Source: Deltaproteobacteria bacterium (GTDB lineage: Bacteria > Desulfobacterota > GWC2-55-46). Taken from it: a stretch of 47,819 nucleotides of DNA. The stretch is from positions 1 through 47,819 of the forward strand of contig JACRCH010000007.1 of assembly GCA_016219115.1 (NCBI GenBank), written 5' to 3'. Each line of letters begins with the position of its first letter. The first letter of the stretch is position 1. Positions 1-8,955 of the stretch are shown here, piece after piece. A model generated the notes under the pieces. The model did no database searches. It was not told the DNA's origin and saw only the letters and a program-made list of their open reading frames with translations. Position numbers and translations under genes: made by a program.

Positions 1-1
1 C

Positions 2-907
2 TCCGGAAGCCCTGAGCTTGCCCGCGAAGCCCTCAAGATGGGTTTTTACCTGTCGTTCACGGGCGTCATCACCTACCCGAACGCCGAGGGCCTCAGAGAG
101 GTCGTCAAGGCCGTTCCGATAGAGAAGATCCTTGTAGAGACAGACTGCCCGTATCTGCCCCCGGCGCCCGACAGGGGCAAGAGAAACGAGCCCGCCTATA
201 TCATCAGCACCGCCAAAAAGATTGCCTGGCTCAAGGGCTTGAGCCTGAACGACGTGGCGAGGATAACGACGAATAACGCCGAAGACCTCTTCGGGCTTAA
301 AAAGAAAGAGCCCGTAAAGATAGCGTACCCTATAAGGAACTCCTTATACCTGAACATCACCAACAGGTGCACCAACTACTGCACCTTCTGCGCCAAGTTC
401 AAATCCTACACCGTGAAGGGGCACTACTTGAGGCTTTCTGAGGAGCCGACCTTCGAAGAGGTTTTGGCCGCCGTTGGCGACGACCCCGCCAGGTACGACG
501 AGATAGTCTTTTGCGGCTTCGGCGAGCCCCTTATAAGGCTCGATCTCGTAAGGAAGGTCGGGATGCGCTTAAAGAGGATGGGCTGCAAGATAAGGATAGA
601 TACCGACGGGCTTGCGAACCTCGTCCACGGGAAGAATGTCCTGCCGGAGCTCATGTTCGTCGATGTCATCTCCGTCAGCATGAACGCCCCGGACTCCGGG
701 ACCTACCAGAAGATCGTAAAGACGCCGTTCGGGGATGCCGCCTTCCCGGCCATCCTTTATTTTCTGAGAGAAGCAAAGAAGTACATACCAAAGGTAATAG
801 CGAGTGTCGTGGCCGTTCCGGGCCTCGACATTGAGGCGTGCAGGAAGGTGGCTGAAGACGACATCGGTGTCGTCTTCAGGGTAAGGGAGTATGACTCCGT
901 AGGGTAA
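2..907 (+). CDS. TatD-type metallodependent hydrolase fused to a radical SAM domain (5' end outside the window)
   Basis: The reading frame is open from the first bases of the window, so the N-terminal part of the gene lies upstream; an ATG at 38 is internal. The first ~100 residues are the C-terminal part of a TatD family nuclease (GFYLSFTGV, then VETDCPYLPP with the late metal/active-site Asp, then NNAEDLFGL). After a short linker comes a radical SAM domain with the CTNYCTFC cluster motif (C-x3-C-x2-C, cluster plus SAM binding) and the glycine-rich GFGEPL motif. TatD proteins are metal-dependent DNases; a TatD-linked radical SAM family is known but its reaction is not. Seeing both parts in one uninterrupted frame supports a true fusion. 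The rSAM part is only about 195 residues, so its substrate-binding half is minimal. Confidence 0.88.
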   Translation, partial: SGSPELAREALKMGFYLSFTGVITYPNAEGLREVVKAVPIEKILVETDCPYLPPAPDRGKRNEPAYIISTAKKIAWLKGLSLNDVARITTNNAEDLFGLKKKEPVKIAYPIRNSLYLNITNRCTNYCTFCAKFKSYTVKGHYLRLSEEPTFEEVLAAVGDDPARYDEIVFCGFGEPLIRLDLVRKVGMRLKRMGCKIRIDTDGLANLVHGKNVLPELMFVDVISVSMNAPDSGTYQKIVKTPFGDAAFPAILYFLREAKKYIPKVIASVVAVPGLDIEACRKVAEDDIGVVFRVREYDSVG

Positions 908-915
908 AAAAACGC

Positions 916-943
916 TCCGGGGCGCCGCCGTGGCGCTTCCGGA
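916..943 (+). terminator. Hairpin after the TatD-radical SAM gene
   Basis: Arms TCCGG/CCGGA (916-920 and 939-943) and GCGCC/GGCGC (922-926 and 932-936) enclose a 5-nt loop, with a 1/2-nt internal loop. It lies 8 nt after the stop codon at 905-907. There is no T-run behind it, so it may be an mRNA-end or processing structure rather than a textbook intrinsic terminator. Confidence 0.3.
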
Positions 944-978
944 AGATTAAAAGATCCGCCGGGATCAAATTCACGGGT

Positions 979-2085
979 ATGGGTCCAAAGAGGACAATAA
1001 TATTCATTCTCGCCCTTCTCTTCTCTCTGCTGTCTTCGAGCGCCCGCTCTGAAGAGTACGGGTGGGGCGCGGTCGCGATCGTAAACCATCCCGGCTGGCA
1101 GGTCGTCAACTCAAGCTATTCCGTAGACGGCGACACGCTTGTCCTTACCTCGGATGCCGCCCCGAGGATCGTCTCGCCGCCCCTGAACATCCCGGCCTCA
1201 TCCGATGTCCTGGAGATAAGGCTCACGAGCCCCTCGGACGGGGTCGGCGCCCTTGGGCTCGGTTTCCCGGACGGGAGTATCGGCACGAAATACTTCAAGC
1301 TCCGTCCGGGAAAGAGAGACTACAGGCTGTATCTCGGCGACATCGTCAAAAAAGGCCGTATACAGGGATTTGTCGTCGAGTTTCACGGCGGAGAGAAAAA
1401 AGCGTACAGGCTTGAGTCTATCCGCTTCTTCAAGCCTTCAGTCCCTGAGCTTTTGCGGGTCTTCCTGGAGGGGTTCAGTGAGCCCGACATCATAAAGGTA
1501 TCGACCATAAACTCGGTGACCACGCCGGCCTTCGGCCCGCTCTCTTTGATGGCGCTGCTCTACATGTTTATCATTATCCTGACCGCAACGCTTGTCGGAG
1601 TCCGCCTCAACGGCAGAAAGCCCCTGGATAAGCGGTATGCCGTCAGGGCCGTCGTCGTCTCCTTTTTTATCGGGGCGGTCGTATTGACGGTCAGGATGGA
1701 TTACAACTGGGCAGAGTTCTGGGCGCAGGAATCGAGGACGCTCTCCGGAAAAAGCGTGGCCGAGAGGATCAGGGAGGTAAACGGCCCGGAGATAGGCTCT
1801 TTCCTCATGTTCATCGATTTTGTCAAAAAGAGCGTGCCCGACGGCAAGTCCGTCGCTCCGGCCACGCTGCCCGAAGGCGAGCAGCTTGCCGCCATGGCGC
1901 GGTATTACCTGCTGCCGGTAAAGACTTCATCAAAGCCCGATTACCTGTGGTTGTATAACGAGGCGGAGGTCTATTACGACCCGATGACCTCGTCGCTTAA
2001 AAAGAACGGCGTTCCGATAGCCGCGCCTGTGAGGCCGTTCAAGGCCTATACCGCCAACTCGGCCGTTTATGAACTTATAAGGTAG
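979..2085 (+). CDS. Uncharacterised exported/membrane protein
   Basis: I do not recognise the family. The 368-residue product begins with a probable signal peptide or anchor (about residues 6-24, ending near SSARS). Roughly 150 residues of beta-rich sequence follow, resembling a carbohydrate-binding-like extracytoplasmic module by texture only. Two hydrophobic segments lie near residues 188-210 and 224-243, and a soluble C-terminal part of about 125 residues follows. The stop is 4 bases before the next gene, which encodes a polytopic membrane protein, so the two are probably co-transcribed and may act together at the envelope. The C-terminal region holds repeated Tyr/Leu-rich stretches but no motif I can name. 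Confidence 0.65.
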   Translation: MGPKRTIIFILALLFSLLSSSARSEEYGWGAVAIVNHPGWQVVNSSYSVDGDTLVLTSDAAPRIVSPPLNIPASSDVLEIRLTSPSDGVGALGLGFPDGSIGTKYFKLRPGKRDYRLYLGDIVKKGRIQGFVVEFHGGEKKAYRLESIRFFKPSVPELLRVFLEGFSEPDIIKVSTINSVTTPAFGPLSLMALLYMFIIILTATLVGVRLNGRKPLDKRYAVRAVVVSFFIGAVVLTVRMDYNWAEFWAQESRTLSGKSVAERIREVNGPEIGSFLMFIDFVKKSVPDGKSVAPATLPEGEQLAAMARYYLLPVKTSSKPDYLWLYNEAEVYYDPMTSSLKKNGVPIAAPVRPFKAYTANSAVYELIR

Positions 2086-2089
2086 AGAG

Positions 2090-3478
2090 ATGGAACTTCT
2101 GACTATACTTTTCGCTCTTATGATACCATCTCTTACGGGCGATCTGCTGGTGAGCGCAGTTCTGGGCGAAGACGCAACGGTCTTTGAGAAGGTCTTCTTC
2201 GGCTACGGCGCGGGCCTCGGCGTCCTCTCGTACGAGATGTTTATACTCGGCCTTCTGCGGGTCCCGTTCACGGCGCTTCTCATAACGGCGGTCCAGATCG
2301 TCATCATAGCCGTTCTTGTGGTACTGCGTTTCCGAACGAAGGCAGGCGGCAGGAAGGCCCCGATGGAGCGCTCCGGCATAAGCAGAGCCGCGCTTGTTCT
2401 GGCGGCTCTCCTTTCCGTGTGGGTCCTGGTAAAGCTCGGCTTCGTATTTCACGAGTCGGTAACCCGCCCGATATACTCGTGGGATACATGGGCGAACTGG
2501 TCGGCCGGGGCGAAGCTCTTTTTCTACGGCCACGGACTTATCCTCGACAAGACGAGCGAGAACTTCTTCGGGAGCGGTTACAGGCCTTTTCTCGGCCATC
2601 CGCTCCATTCCGTGCTCCTGCAGGTATACAGCGCCCTGTGGCTCGGCGGTTTCCACGAGACATACGTCAAGTTATGGACCTTCTTTTACTTCGTCTCGAT
2701 GCTCGGGATAATGTATTTCGCCATAAAGAGGGAGGCCGGGCTTTTCTACGGGGTCGCAGGGGTCTTTTTCTTAAGCAGCCTCCCGCTTTTGACCTATCAC
2801 GCCCAGGACGCGTACTCGGATTTCCCGCTGGGATGGTATTCGTTCGCCGCCGCCGTTTCGTTCTGGAGGTACATGAGGTCGGATAACAGGAGGTTTCTCA
2901 TCATCTCGGGCGCATTTCTCGGCATGGGGATGTTCGTTAAGAACGAGGGGCTGTTTTTCCTCGCGGCCATCGGAGCGGCGCTCTTGCTCTATTCGATACT
3001 CGAAAGAAAGCCCCTGATAACAAACCTCCTTTACCTCGCCCTGCCCGCCCTTTTACTGGCCGGGCCGTGGCTTGTCTTCAAGACCGTAAACCACTTCGGC
3101 TTCGGCCATACGGGTTCCGGGCTTAAGTGGCTTGGAGACCCCAATATACAGGGAGGCGCAAAGACCGGAGTGCACTGGGATATAATCGTCCCGGCCTTCA
3201 AAGAGGTCTTCCTGACCGCAAACTTCAGCCTGCTCTTCCCGTTCTGGATAGTGATATCCGTAATCGGGCTCCGCTCTGTGGCAAGAAGCGAGATAAAATA
3301 TCTGGACCTCGTCGTATTTATTGTGATGACGGGCTTTGTCTTCGTCTACCTCACGCTTGAGAGGATGAGCGTCCTGGAGGCCACCGGCATACACAGGAAC
3401 ATCCTCACCTACGCCCCGATAATGCTCTTTTCATCGGCCCTGACCCTGAACGGGGTCATGCAAAGGTGGAGGGGCTGA
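2090..3478 (+). CDS. Polytopic membrane protein, probable GT-C-fold glycosyltransferase
   Basis: The 462-residue protein has about ten hydrophobic helices spread along its length. Between early helices it has an extracytoplasmic loop with acidic and aromatic residues (YSWDTWANW), the place where GT-C glycosyltransferases (PMT/ArnT-like, using polyprenyl-phosphate sugars) carry their catalytic Asp. A second loop carries HAQDAYSDFPLG, also typical of this superfamily. The role would be transfer of a sugar to a lipid, glycan or protein on the outer face of the inner membrane. It follows the uncharacterised exported protein by 4 bases. Assignment rests on architecture and loop motifs; a ligase or another multi-pass envelope protein remains possible. 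Confidence 0.6.
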   Translation: MELLTILFALMIPSLTGDLLVSAVLGEDATVFEKVFFGYGAGLGVLSYEMFILGLLRVPFTALLITAVQIVIIAVLVVLRFRTKAGGRKAPMERSGISRAALVLAALLSVWVLVKLGFVFHESVTRPIYSWDTWANWSAGAKLFFYGHGLILDKTSENFFGSGYRPFLGHPLHSVLLQVYSALWLGGFHETYVKLWTFFYFVSMLGIMYFAIKREAGLFYGVAGVFFLSSLPLLTYHAQDAYSDFPLGWYSFAAAVSFWRYMRSDNRRFLIISGAFLGMGMFVKNEGLFFLAAIGAALLLYSILERKPLITNLLYLALPALLLAGPWLVFKTVNHFGFGHTGSGLKWLGDPNIQGGAKTGVHWDIIVPAFKEVFLTANFSLLFPFWIVISVIGLRSVARSEIKYLDLVVFIVMTGFVFVYLTLERMSVLEATGIHRNILTYAPIMLFSSALTLNGVMQRWRG

Positions 3479-3518
3479 GGTTTTTCCGCCCATCCGGCAC
3501 AAGACCCCACATCCTTCT

Positions 3519-3547
3519 TTGACACTCCGGCCCCTTAATGCTATGCT
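3519..3547 (+). promoter_or_regulatory. Sigma-70-type promoter upstream of era
   Basis: A consensus -35 TTGACA (3519-3524) and a -10 TATGCT (3542-3547) are separated by 17 nt, and the -10 is preceded by an extended TGc. Transcription would start near 3554, about 115 nt before the preferred era start codon. Confidence 0.55.
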
Positions 3548-3670
3548 AATGGATTATGGTAATAAACCCTTGTCTGGCTTAAAAAACCCGGGGTTTTCAG
3601 GCCGTTAAAAAGAGCCATGGGCGTTGAAGCCCGGTTTTGGTTATTGACATGGAGGAGCCCGGGACAAAAG

Positions 3671-4549
3671 ATGGCTTTCAGATCAGGTTTTATTTCGATT
3701 ATAGGCAGGCCGAACTCAGGCAAATCGACCCTTCTTAACGCCTTTCTGGGCGAGAAGATCTCGATAGTCTCCGATAAGCCGCAGACTACAAGGAATGTCA
3801 TAAGGGGGGTCAAAAACCTCAAGGACTGCCAGGTGATATTCATCGATACTCCGGGGATACACAGGGGCAAGGGGCTTTTAAACGAGTTCATGGTAAGAGA
3901 GGCTCTGTCCTCCATCAAGGATGTCGACGGGGTGGTCTATCTCGTGGAGGCCGACAAGTCCGTCTCCGAAGACGACCGCTACATTATAGAAGGGCTCAAA
4001 AGGCTTAAATGCCCGGTGGTGCTCGGGTTGAACAAGGTCGACAGGGTGGAAAAAGGGAAGATACTTCCGCTCATGGACGAGTTCTCGAAGAGGTATCCCT
4101 TCAAGGAGATAGTCCCGATCTCGGCCTTGAAGGGCGACGGCGTGGAGCTGCTCCTGAGGATTATAACGGAGCTGTTGCCGGAGGGGCCGAGGTACTTCCC
4201 CGAAGACTCGGTGACGGACCTGCCGGAGAGGTTCATAGCGGCCGAGATGGTCAGGGAAAAGGTCTTCTTATTTACCGAAAAAGAGGTGCCTTATTCGGTC
4301 GCCGTGGCTATAGATAAGTTTGAGGATAAAAAAGAGATCATATCCATCTCGGCCACGATAAACGTGGAGAGGGACTCGCAGAAGGGGATCATCATAGGCA
4401 AGGGCGGCTCCATGCTCAAACGCATCGGGAGCGCCGCCAGGCACGACATCGAAAGACTGCTCGGCTCGAAAGTATATCTTGAGTTGTTCGTAAGGGTGCA
4501 GAAGGAGTGGACGAAAAAACCGGGCGCGCTCAAGGACTTCGGCTATTGA
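3671..4549 (+). CDS. era: GTPase Era
   Basis: Era is a ribosome-assembly GTPase that binds the 3' end of 16S rRNA. Visible parts are the P-loop GRPNSGKST near the N-terminus, the switch region TTRN, DTPG (G3) and NKVD (G4), then a C-terminal KH domain with GIIIGKGGSMLKRIG. I start at ATG 3671 (MAFRSGF, 292 residues), which matches the usual family start. An in-frame ATG at 3617 would add 18 residues without family resemblance. A GGAGGA lies at 3651-3656, rather far upstream. It heads a short GTPase pair with der. Confidence 0.95.
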   Translation: MAFRSGFISIIGRPNSGKSTLLNAFLGEKISIVSDKPQTTRNVIRGVKNLKDCQVIFIDTPGIHRGKGLLNEFMVREALSSIKDVDGVVYLVEADKSVSEDDRYIIEGLKRLKCPVVLGLNKVDRVEKGKILPLMDEFSKRYPFKEIVPISALKGDGVELLLRIITELLPEGPRYFPEDSVTDLPERFIAAEMVREKVFLFTEKEVPYSVAVAIDKFEDKKEIISISATINVERDSQKGIIIGKGGSMLKRIGSAARHDIERLLGSKVYLELFVRVQKEWTKKPGALKDFGY

Positions 4550-4637
4550 GTCCAGGTCAATGGATACTCCCAGCGGTTAAAAAAACCGGGGTCTTAAGAG
4601 AGTTGAAAAAATAAATGATCCAGTTCAGGAAGGCATT

Positions 4638-5960
4638 TTGTCTCAGGGGATGAAACCGATAGTAGCGATAGTGGGCCGGCCGAATGTCGGCAAGTCGAGC
4701 CTTTTCAACAAGCTTATAGGGAGACATAAGGCGATAGTCGTCGACGAGCCCGGTGTCACCAGGGACTTGAACTTCGCCGATATGGAGGAGTTCGGAAAGG
4801 CCTTCACGCTTGTCGATACCGGCGGTTTCGAGTCGGTGACCGAAGACAGGATAATGAGGCAGGTCCGCGAGCAGACCCGTCTTGCCATCGAGGACTCCGA
4901 CGTCATAGTATTTCTCATGGACGGAAGAACAGGCCCCACGGCCGACGACCAGGAGATTGTAGAGCTCTTAAGGAAGGTCTCCAGGCCCGTCATCTACGCC
5001 GTCAACAAGCTCGATACGACAAGGCTTGACGCCAACCTCGGGGACTTTTACGCCCTCGGGATAACCGCGGTCATACCGGTATCCGCCGAGCACGGCAGGG
5101 GATTAAACGAGCTTGTCGACGCCGTCATTGAAAACCTGCCTGAGAGGCAAGTCGTCGAGGACACGGAAGAACGCGTAAGGGTGTCGATAGTCGGAAGGCC
5201 TAACGTCGGGAAGTCGTCGCTTCTGAACAGGATAATAGGCAAGGAGAGGTCGATAGTAAGCGATATAGCCGGCACTACCAGAGACCCCGTGGACATGCCT
5301 TTTGACGCCGGCGGCAAGAAGTACCTCTTCATAGACACCGCGGGCATCAGGAAGAAAAACAGGGTGAGCCTGACGGTGGAGTCCTACTGCGTGATGGAGG
5401 CGATAAAGTCCATCGAGCGCTCCGACGTGGCCATACTGGTCCTTGACGGCAAACTCGGGGTGCAGGGGCAGGATGAAAAGATAGCGGGCCTCATAGAGGA
5501 CAGGAAGAAGTGCTGCGTAATAATCGTAAACAAGTGGGACCTCGTGGAAAAGGAGACGCATACGGTGGAGTACGCGAAAGAGGCGATACACAATAAGCTC
5601 CCGTTCCTCGCGTTCGCCCCGGTGTTGTTCACCTCGGCCCTTACGGGCCAGAGGGTCCCGAAGGTGCTTGAGACGATCGACGCAGTCGTCGAGAAGAGCA
5701 GGACGCGCATCACCACCTCGAACCTCAACAACGTCTTTGAGTCCATCCAGACGCGCCACCGCCCGTCCGTGTACAAGGGCAAAGAGGTCAAGTTCTACTA
5801 CATAACGCAGTCCGGGGTGGCCCCGCCGACCTTCGTCATATTCACCAACTGGCCGGAAGGGGTGACCGAGCCTTACAAGAGGTACATCGTAAACAGCCTC
5901 AGGGAGGCCCTGGGGCTCGATAATGTCCCGATAAGGGTCCTATACAGAAAGAGACAGTGA
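4638..5960 (+). CDS. der: GTPase Der (EngA)
   Basis: Der is a 50S ribosome-assembly factor with two GTPase domains in tandem. The sequence shows both P-loops (GRPNVGKSS near residue 14 and again near residue 187), both DTGG/DTAG motifs, both NKLD/NKWD motifs, and the C-terminal KH-like domain (FYYITQSGVAPPTFVIF). The start is uncertain. A TTG at 4638 has AGGAAGG at 4627-4633 in good position. The in-frame ATG at 4650 gives the family-typical MKPIVAIVG start, but its only purine tract touches the codon. The four-residue difference does not affect the call. Confidence 0.95.
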   Translation: MSQGMKPIVAIVGRPNVGKSSLFNKLIGRHKAIVVDEPGVTRDLNFADMEEFGKAFTLVDTGGFESVTEDRIMRQVREQTRLAIEDSDVIVFLMDGRTGPTADDQEIVELLRKVSRPVIYAVNKLDTTRLDANLGDFYALGITAVIPVSAEHGRGLNELVDAVIENLPERQVVEDTEERVRVSIVGRPNVGKSSLLNRIIGKERSIVSDIAGTTRDPVDMPFDAGGKKYLFIDTAGIRKKNRVSLTVESYCVMEAIKSIERSDVAILVLDGKLGVQGQDEKIAGLIEDRKKCCVIIVNKWDLVEKETHTVEYAKEAIHNKLPFLAFAPVLFTSALTGQRVPKVLETIDAVVEKSRTRITTSNLNNVFESIQTRHRPSVYKGKEVKFYYITQSGVAPPTFVIFTNWPEGVTEPYKRYIVNSLREALGLDNVPIRVLYRKRQ

Positions 5961-5969
5961 CGCCCGCTT

Positions 5970-6833
5970 ATGAGGAAGACTCTCTCGACTATCTGGAAAG
6001 GGTTAAAGCTCTTTATCGACAACAACTGCATGACGAGCGCGGCGGCCATATCCTTTTACGCCTTCTTCTCGCTCATACCGCTCATGATACTCATAACCGC
6101 CTCGCTCGGTTTCGTCATGGGCACTCACGCAGGGCTTCTCGACAAGGTCGTAGCGATGGTCAGGGAAGGGCTTCCGTACTTAAGCGAGAGGATTGTAAAT
6201 GACCTGAGGGGGCTCTCGAAGACATGGAAGTCGTACGGGTGGCTGGGGCTGTTGTTTCTCCTGTACAGCACCGAGATGGTATTGGAGGCGACCTCCGAGG
6301 CCCTGACGGCCATATTCGGCACGGCAGAGCGCTACGGTTTCGTAAGGAGGAAGATACTCAACTTCTTTGTCCTTCTTCTGGCCGTCATAGCGTCGTTCTT
6401 CTCCGTTCTCATGACGGCCGTGAGCATAATATTCACAAGGCACACCATAGAGCTTGCCGGGGTAAAAATCCTCATCACGCTCATCGACAGCCTGGTATTC
6501 AAACTGGTGCTCCCGTTTTTCCTCATGACCTGCATGGTGGCGCTGGTCTTCAAGATGCTCTCCGGGCCTAGCATGAACCTGAGATACTCTTTCTACGGGA
6601 GTATCCTTTTTACGGTCCTCTGGGAGTCGGCAAAGCAGCTTTTCGCCTGGTACATCTCGAATTTTGGCACTTACAACAAGTTTTACGGGTCTCTGGGGAC
6701 CATGATGGTGCTTCTTCTATGGATATTCTACTCCTCCAATATATTCCTTTTCAGCGCGTGCATAGCCAAGACCGCCCATGACAACAAGGGCGCCGGCAGG
6801 GTCAACCGCAGGGCGTGGCGGTCCAAAAGATGA
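5970..6833 (+). CDS. YihY/BrkB family inner-membrane protein
   Basis: The 287-residue protein has about six hydrophobic helices and the typical N-terminal segment of the family, AAAISFYAFFSLIPLMILI. The family was once named ribonuclease BN by mistake; its real function is not firmly known, and a role in transport or envelope biology is usually proposed. The basic C-terminus (RVNRRAWRSKR) is cytoplasmic by the positive-inside rule. It begins 9 bases after der and is likely read from the same transcript. Confidence 0.85.
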   Translation: MRKTLSTIWKGLKLFIDNNCMTSAAAISFYAFFSLIPLMILITASLGFVMGTHAGLLDKVVAMVREGLPYLSERIVNDLRGLSKTWKSYGWLGLLFLLYSTEMVLEATSEALTAIFGTAERYGFVRRKILNFFVLLLAVIASFFSVLMTAVSIIFTRHTIELAGVKILITLIDSLVFKLVLPFFLMTCMVALVFKMLSGPSMNLRYSFYGSILFTVLWESAKQLFAWYISNFGTYNKFYGSLGTMMVLLLWIFYSSNIFLFSACIAKTAHDNKGAGRVNRRAWRSKR

Positions 6834-6887
6834 TAATAATCATGTAAATACGGCGTTTTGGAACGGATGCCTGCATGAAGATTTCTA

Positions 6888-6917
6888 TTGTAAAGTCAAC
6901 AAATATATGACAAAATA
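6888..6917 (+). promoter_or_regulatory. AT-rich candidate promoter for ftsH
   Basis: The 129-nt gap before ftsH is conspicuously AT-rich. The best match is TTGTAA (6888-6893) followed 17-18 nt later by CAAAAT/AAAATA (6911-6917), which is weak. No heat-shock sigma-32 pair or CIRCE palindrome was seen. Confidence 0.25.
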
Positions 6918-6962
6918 ATTTCTGGTTTTTTTTAATGCGTAATAACAACGAGAGGCCGATAG

Positions 6963-8846
6963 ATGAACCAACTCTATAAGAACATAGCGATGTGGATCAT
7001 TATTATTGCCACTGTTTTGCTCATGTTCAACCTTATAAGTTACAAACAGCCTTCCTCCGAGAAGATGAACTTCAGTGATTTCATCGCTAACGTAGGGAAC
7101 AACAACGTCGCCGAGGTCACGATCCAGGGCAACGATATTACCGGAAAACTCAAGGACGGCAAGCAGTTCAAGACCTTCTCCCCGCAGTACCCTGATCTTG
7201 TAGGGAAACTGAGCGCCGCCGGGGTGAAGATAACGGCCGAGCCGGTGGTGGAAACGCCGTCATGGGGCGCTATCTTCGTCTCATGGTTCCCGATGATACT
7301 CCTGATAGGCGTCTGGATATTCTTCATGCGCCAGATGCAAAGCGGCGGCGGGAAGGCCATGAGCTTCGGCAAATCCAGGGCCAAGCTACTCACTGAAAAC
7401 CAGCACAGGGTGACCTTCAAGGACGTGGCCGGCATCGACGAGGCCAAGGACGAGGTAGAGGAGATAATAGAGTTCCTGAAAGACCCGAAAAAGTTCACCA
7501 GGCTCGGCGGAAGGATCCCCAAGGGAGTCCTGCTGGTGGGCTCCCCTGGCACCGGCAAGACGCTTCTGGCCAAGGCCATAGCCGGCGAGGCCGGAGTGCC
7601 GTTTTTCTCGATATCGGGGTCGGACTTCGTCGAGATGTTCGTCGGGGTGGGCGCCTCAAGGGTCAGGGACCTTTTCGTGCAGGGCAAGAAAAACGCCCCC
7701 TGCATAATATTCATCGACGAGATAGACGCCGTCGGCAGACACAGGGGCGCGGGTCTTGGGGGAGGCCATGATGAGAGGGAGCAGACCTTGAACCAGCTCC
7801 TGGTCGAGATGGACGGCTTTGAGAGTAACGAGGGTGTCATCATAATCGCGGCCACAAACCGCCCGGATGTGCTTGACCCGGCGCTCCTGCGTCCCGGAAG
7901 GTTCGACAGGAACGTGGTCGTGCCCAAGCCCGACATGAAGGGCAGGGAAGAGATATTGAAGGTGCACGCCTTGAAGACGCCGCTGGCCGAGGACGTCAGC
8001 ATGGATATCATAGCCAGGGGCACCCCCGGGTTTTCGGGGGCGGACCTCTCGAACCTCGTCAACGAGGCTGCTTTACTCGCCGCCAGGCGCGGCAAGGAGA
8101 GGATCGAAAAGGTCGAGTTCGACGACGCCAAGGACAAGCTCCTGATGGGCAGCGAAAGAAGGTCGATGATAATAAGCGAGTCCGAGAAGAGGAATACCGC
8201 TTATCACGAGGCGGGCCACACGCTCGTGGCCAGGCTCATCCCCGGCACCGACCCCATCCACAAGGTCTCCATCATACCCAGGGGCATGGCCCTGGGGTTG
8301 ACCCAGCAGCTCCCGATAGACGAGAGGCACACCTACAGCAAGGAGTACCTCATAAACAACATCTCGGTGCTCATGGGGGGCAGGGCCGCCGAAGAGCTGA
8401 TATTGAAACACATGACCACCGGGGCCGGCAACGACATAGAAAGGGCCACCGAGATCGCCCGCAAGATGGTCTGCGAGTGGGGGATGAGCGATAAGCTCGG
8501 CCCCCTTACCTTCGGCAAGAAGGAAGAGCATATATTCCTCGGCAAGGAGATGACCCAGAGAAGGGACTTCTCCGAGGAGACCGCCGTGGAGATAGACACT
8601 GAAATAAAGGGCATCGTCACGGGCAACTATACAAGGGCCAGGAAACTCATAGAGTCCAATGTAGGCGCTCTCCACAGGCTCGCGACGGCTCTTCTTGAGA
8701 AAGAGGCCCTTGACGCCGTGGAAATAGACAGGCTCATCTTCGAGGTCTCGGACAAGGGGCCAGGGGACACGGCGCCCGGTGACGCCGGAAGGCCTGATGA
8801 TATCCAGCCGGCGGACGCCGCCAGTCTCGGCGTAGGCGTAAAATGA
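6963..8846 (+). CDS. ftsH: ATP-dependent zinc metalloprotease FtsH
   Basis: FtsH is a membrane-anchored AAA+ protease that degrades misfolded membrane proteins and short-lived regulators. Two N-terminal helices (about residues 8-25 and 104-122) flank a small periplasmic domain. The AAA+ domain has Walker A GSPGTGKT (193-200), Walker B IIFIDEID (about 248-255) and an arginine-finger region. The protease domain has the zinc motif HEAGH (415-419). The length of 627 residues is normal. GAGAGG about 7 nt before the ATG fits a ribosome-binding site. The acidic, Ala/Pro-rich last 35 residues are variable in the family. Confidence 0.97.
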   Translation: MNQLYKNIAMWIIIIATVLLMFNLISYKQPSSEKMNFSDFIANVGNNNVAEVTIQGNDITGKLKDGKQFKTFSPQYPDLVGKLSAAGVKITAEPVVETPSWGAIFVSWFPMILLIGVWIFFMRQMQSGGGKAMSFGKSRAKLLTENQHRVTFKDVAGIDEAKDEVEEIIEFLKDPKKFTRLGGRIPKGVLLVGSPGTGKTLLAKAIAGEAGVPFFSISGSDFVEMFVGVGASRVRDLFVQGKKNAPCIIFIDEIDAVGRHRGAGLGGGHDEREQTLNQLLVEMDGFESNEGVIIIAATNRPDVLDPALLRPGRFDRNVVVPKPDMKGREEILKVHALKTPLAEDVSMDIIARGTPGFSGADLSNLVNEAALLAARRGKERIEKVEFDDAKDKLLMGSERRSMIISESEKRNTAYHEAGHTLVARLIPGTDPIHKVSIIPRGMALGLTQQLPIDERHTYSKEYLINNISVLMGGRAAEELILKHMTTGAGNDIERATEIARKMVCEWGMSDKLGPLTFGKKEEHIFLGKEMTQRRDFSEETAVEIDTEIKGIVTGNYTRARKLIESNVGALHRLATALLEKEALDAVEIDRLIFEVSDKGPGDTAPGDAGRPDDIQPADAASLGVGVK

Positions 8847-8955
8847 AGCCTTCCGGGGGCCTGAAGCCGGGGCTTCAAACCTTTGGAAAATAAGATCCGG
8901 TCAGGGCCGGCCTTTTGCGCCGGACGCACCATAAAGTATCCGGGCGGAGACCCTT

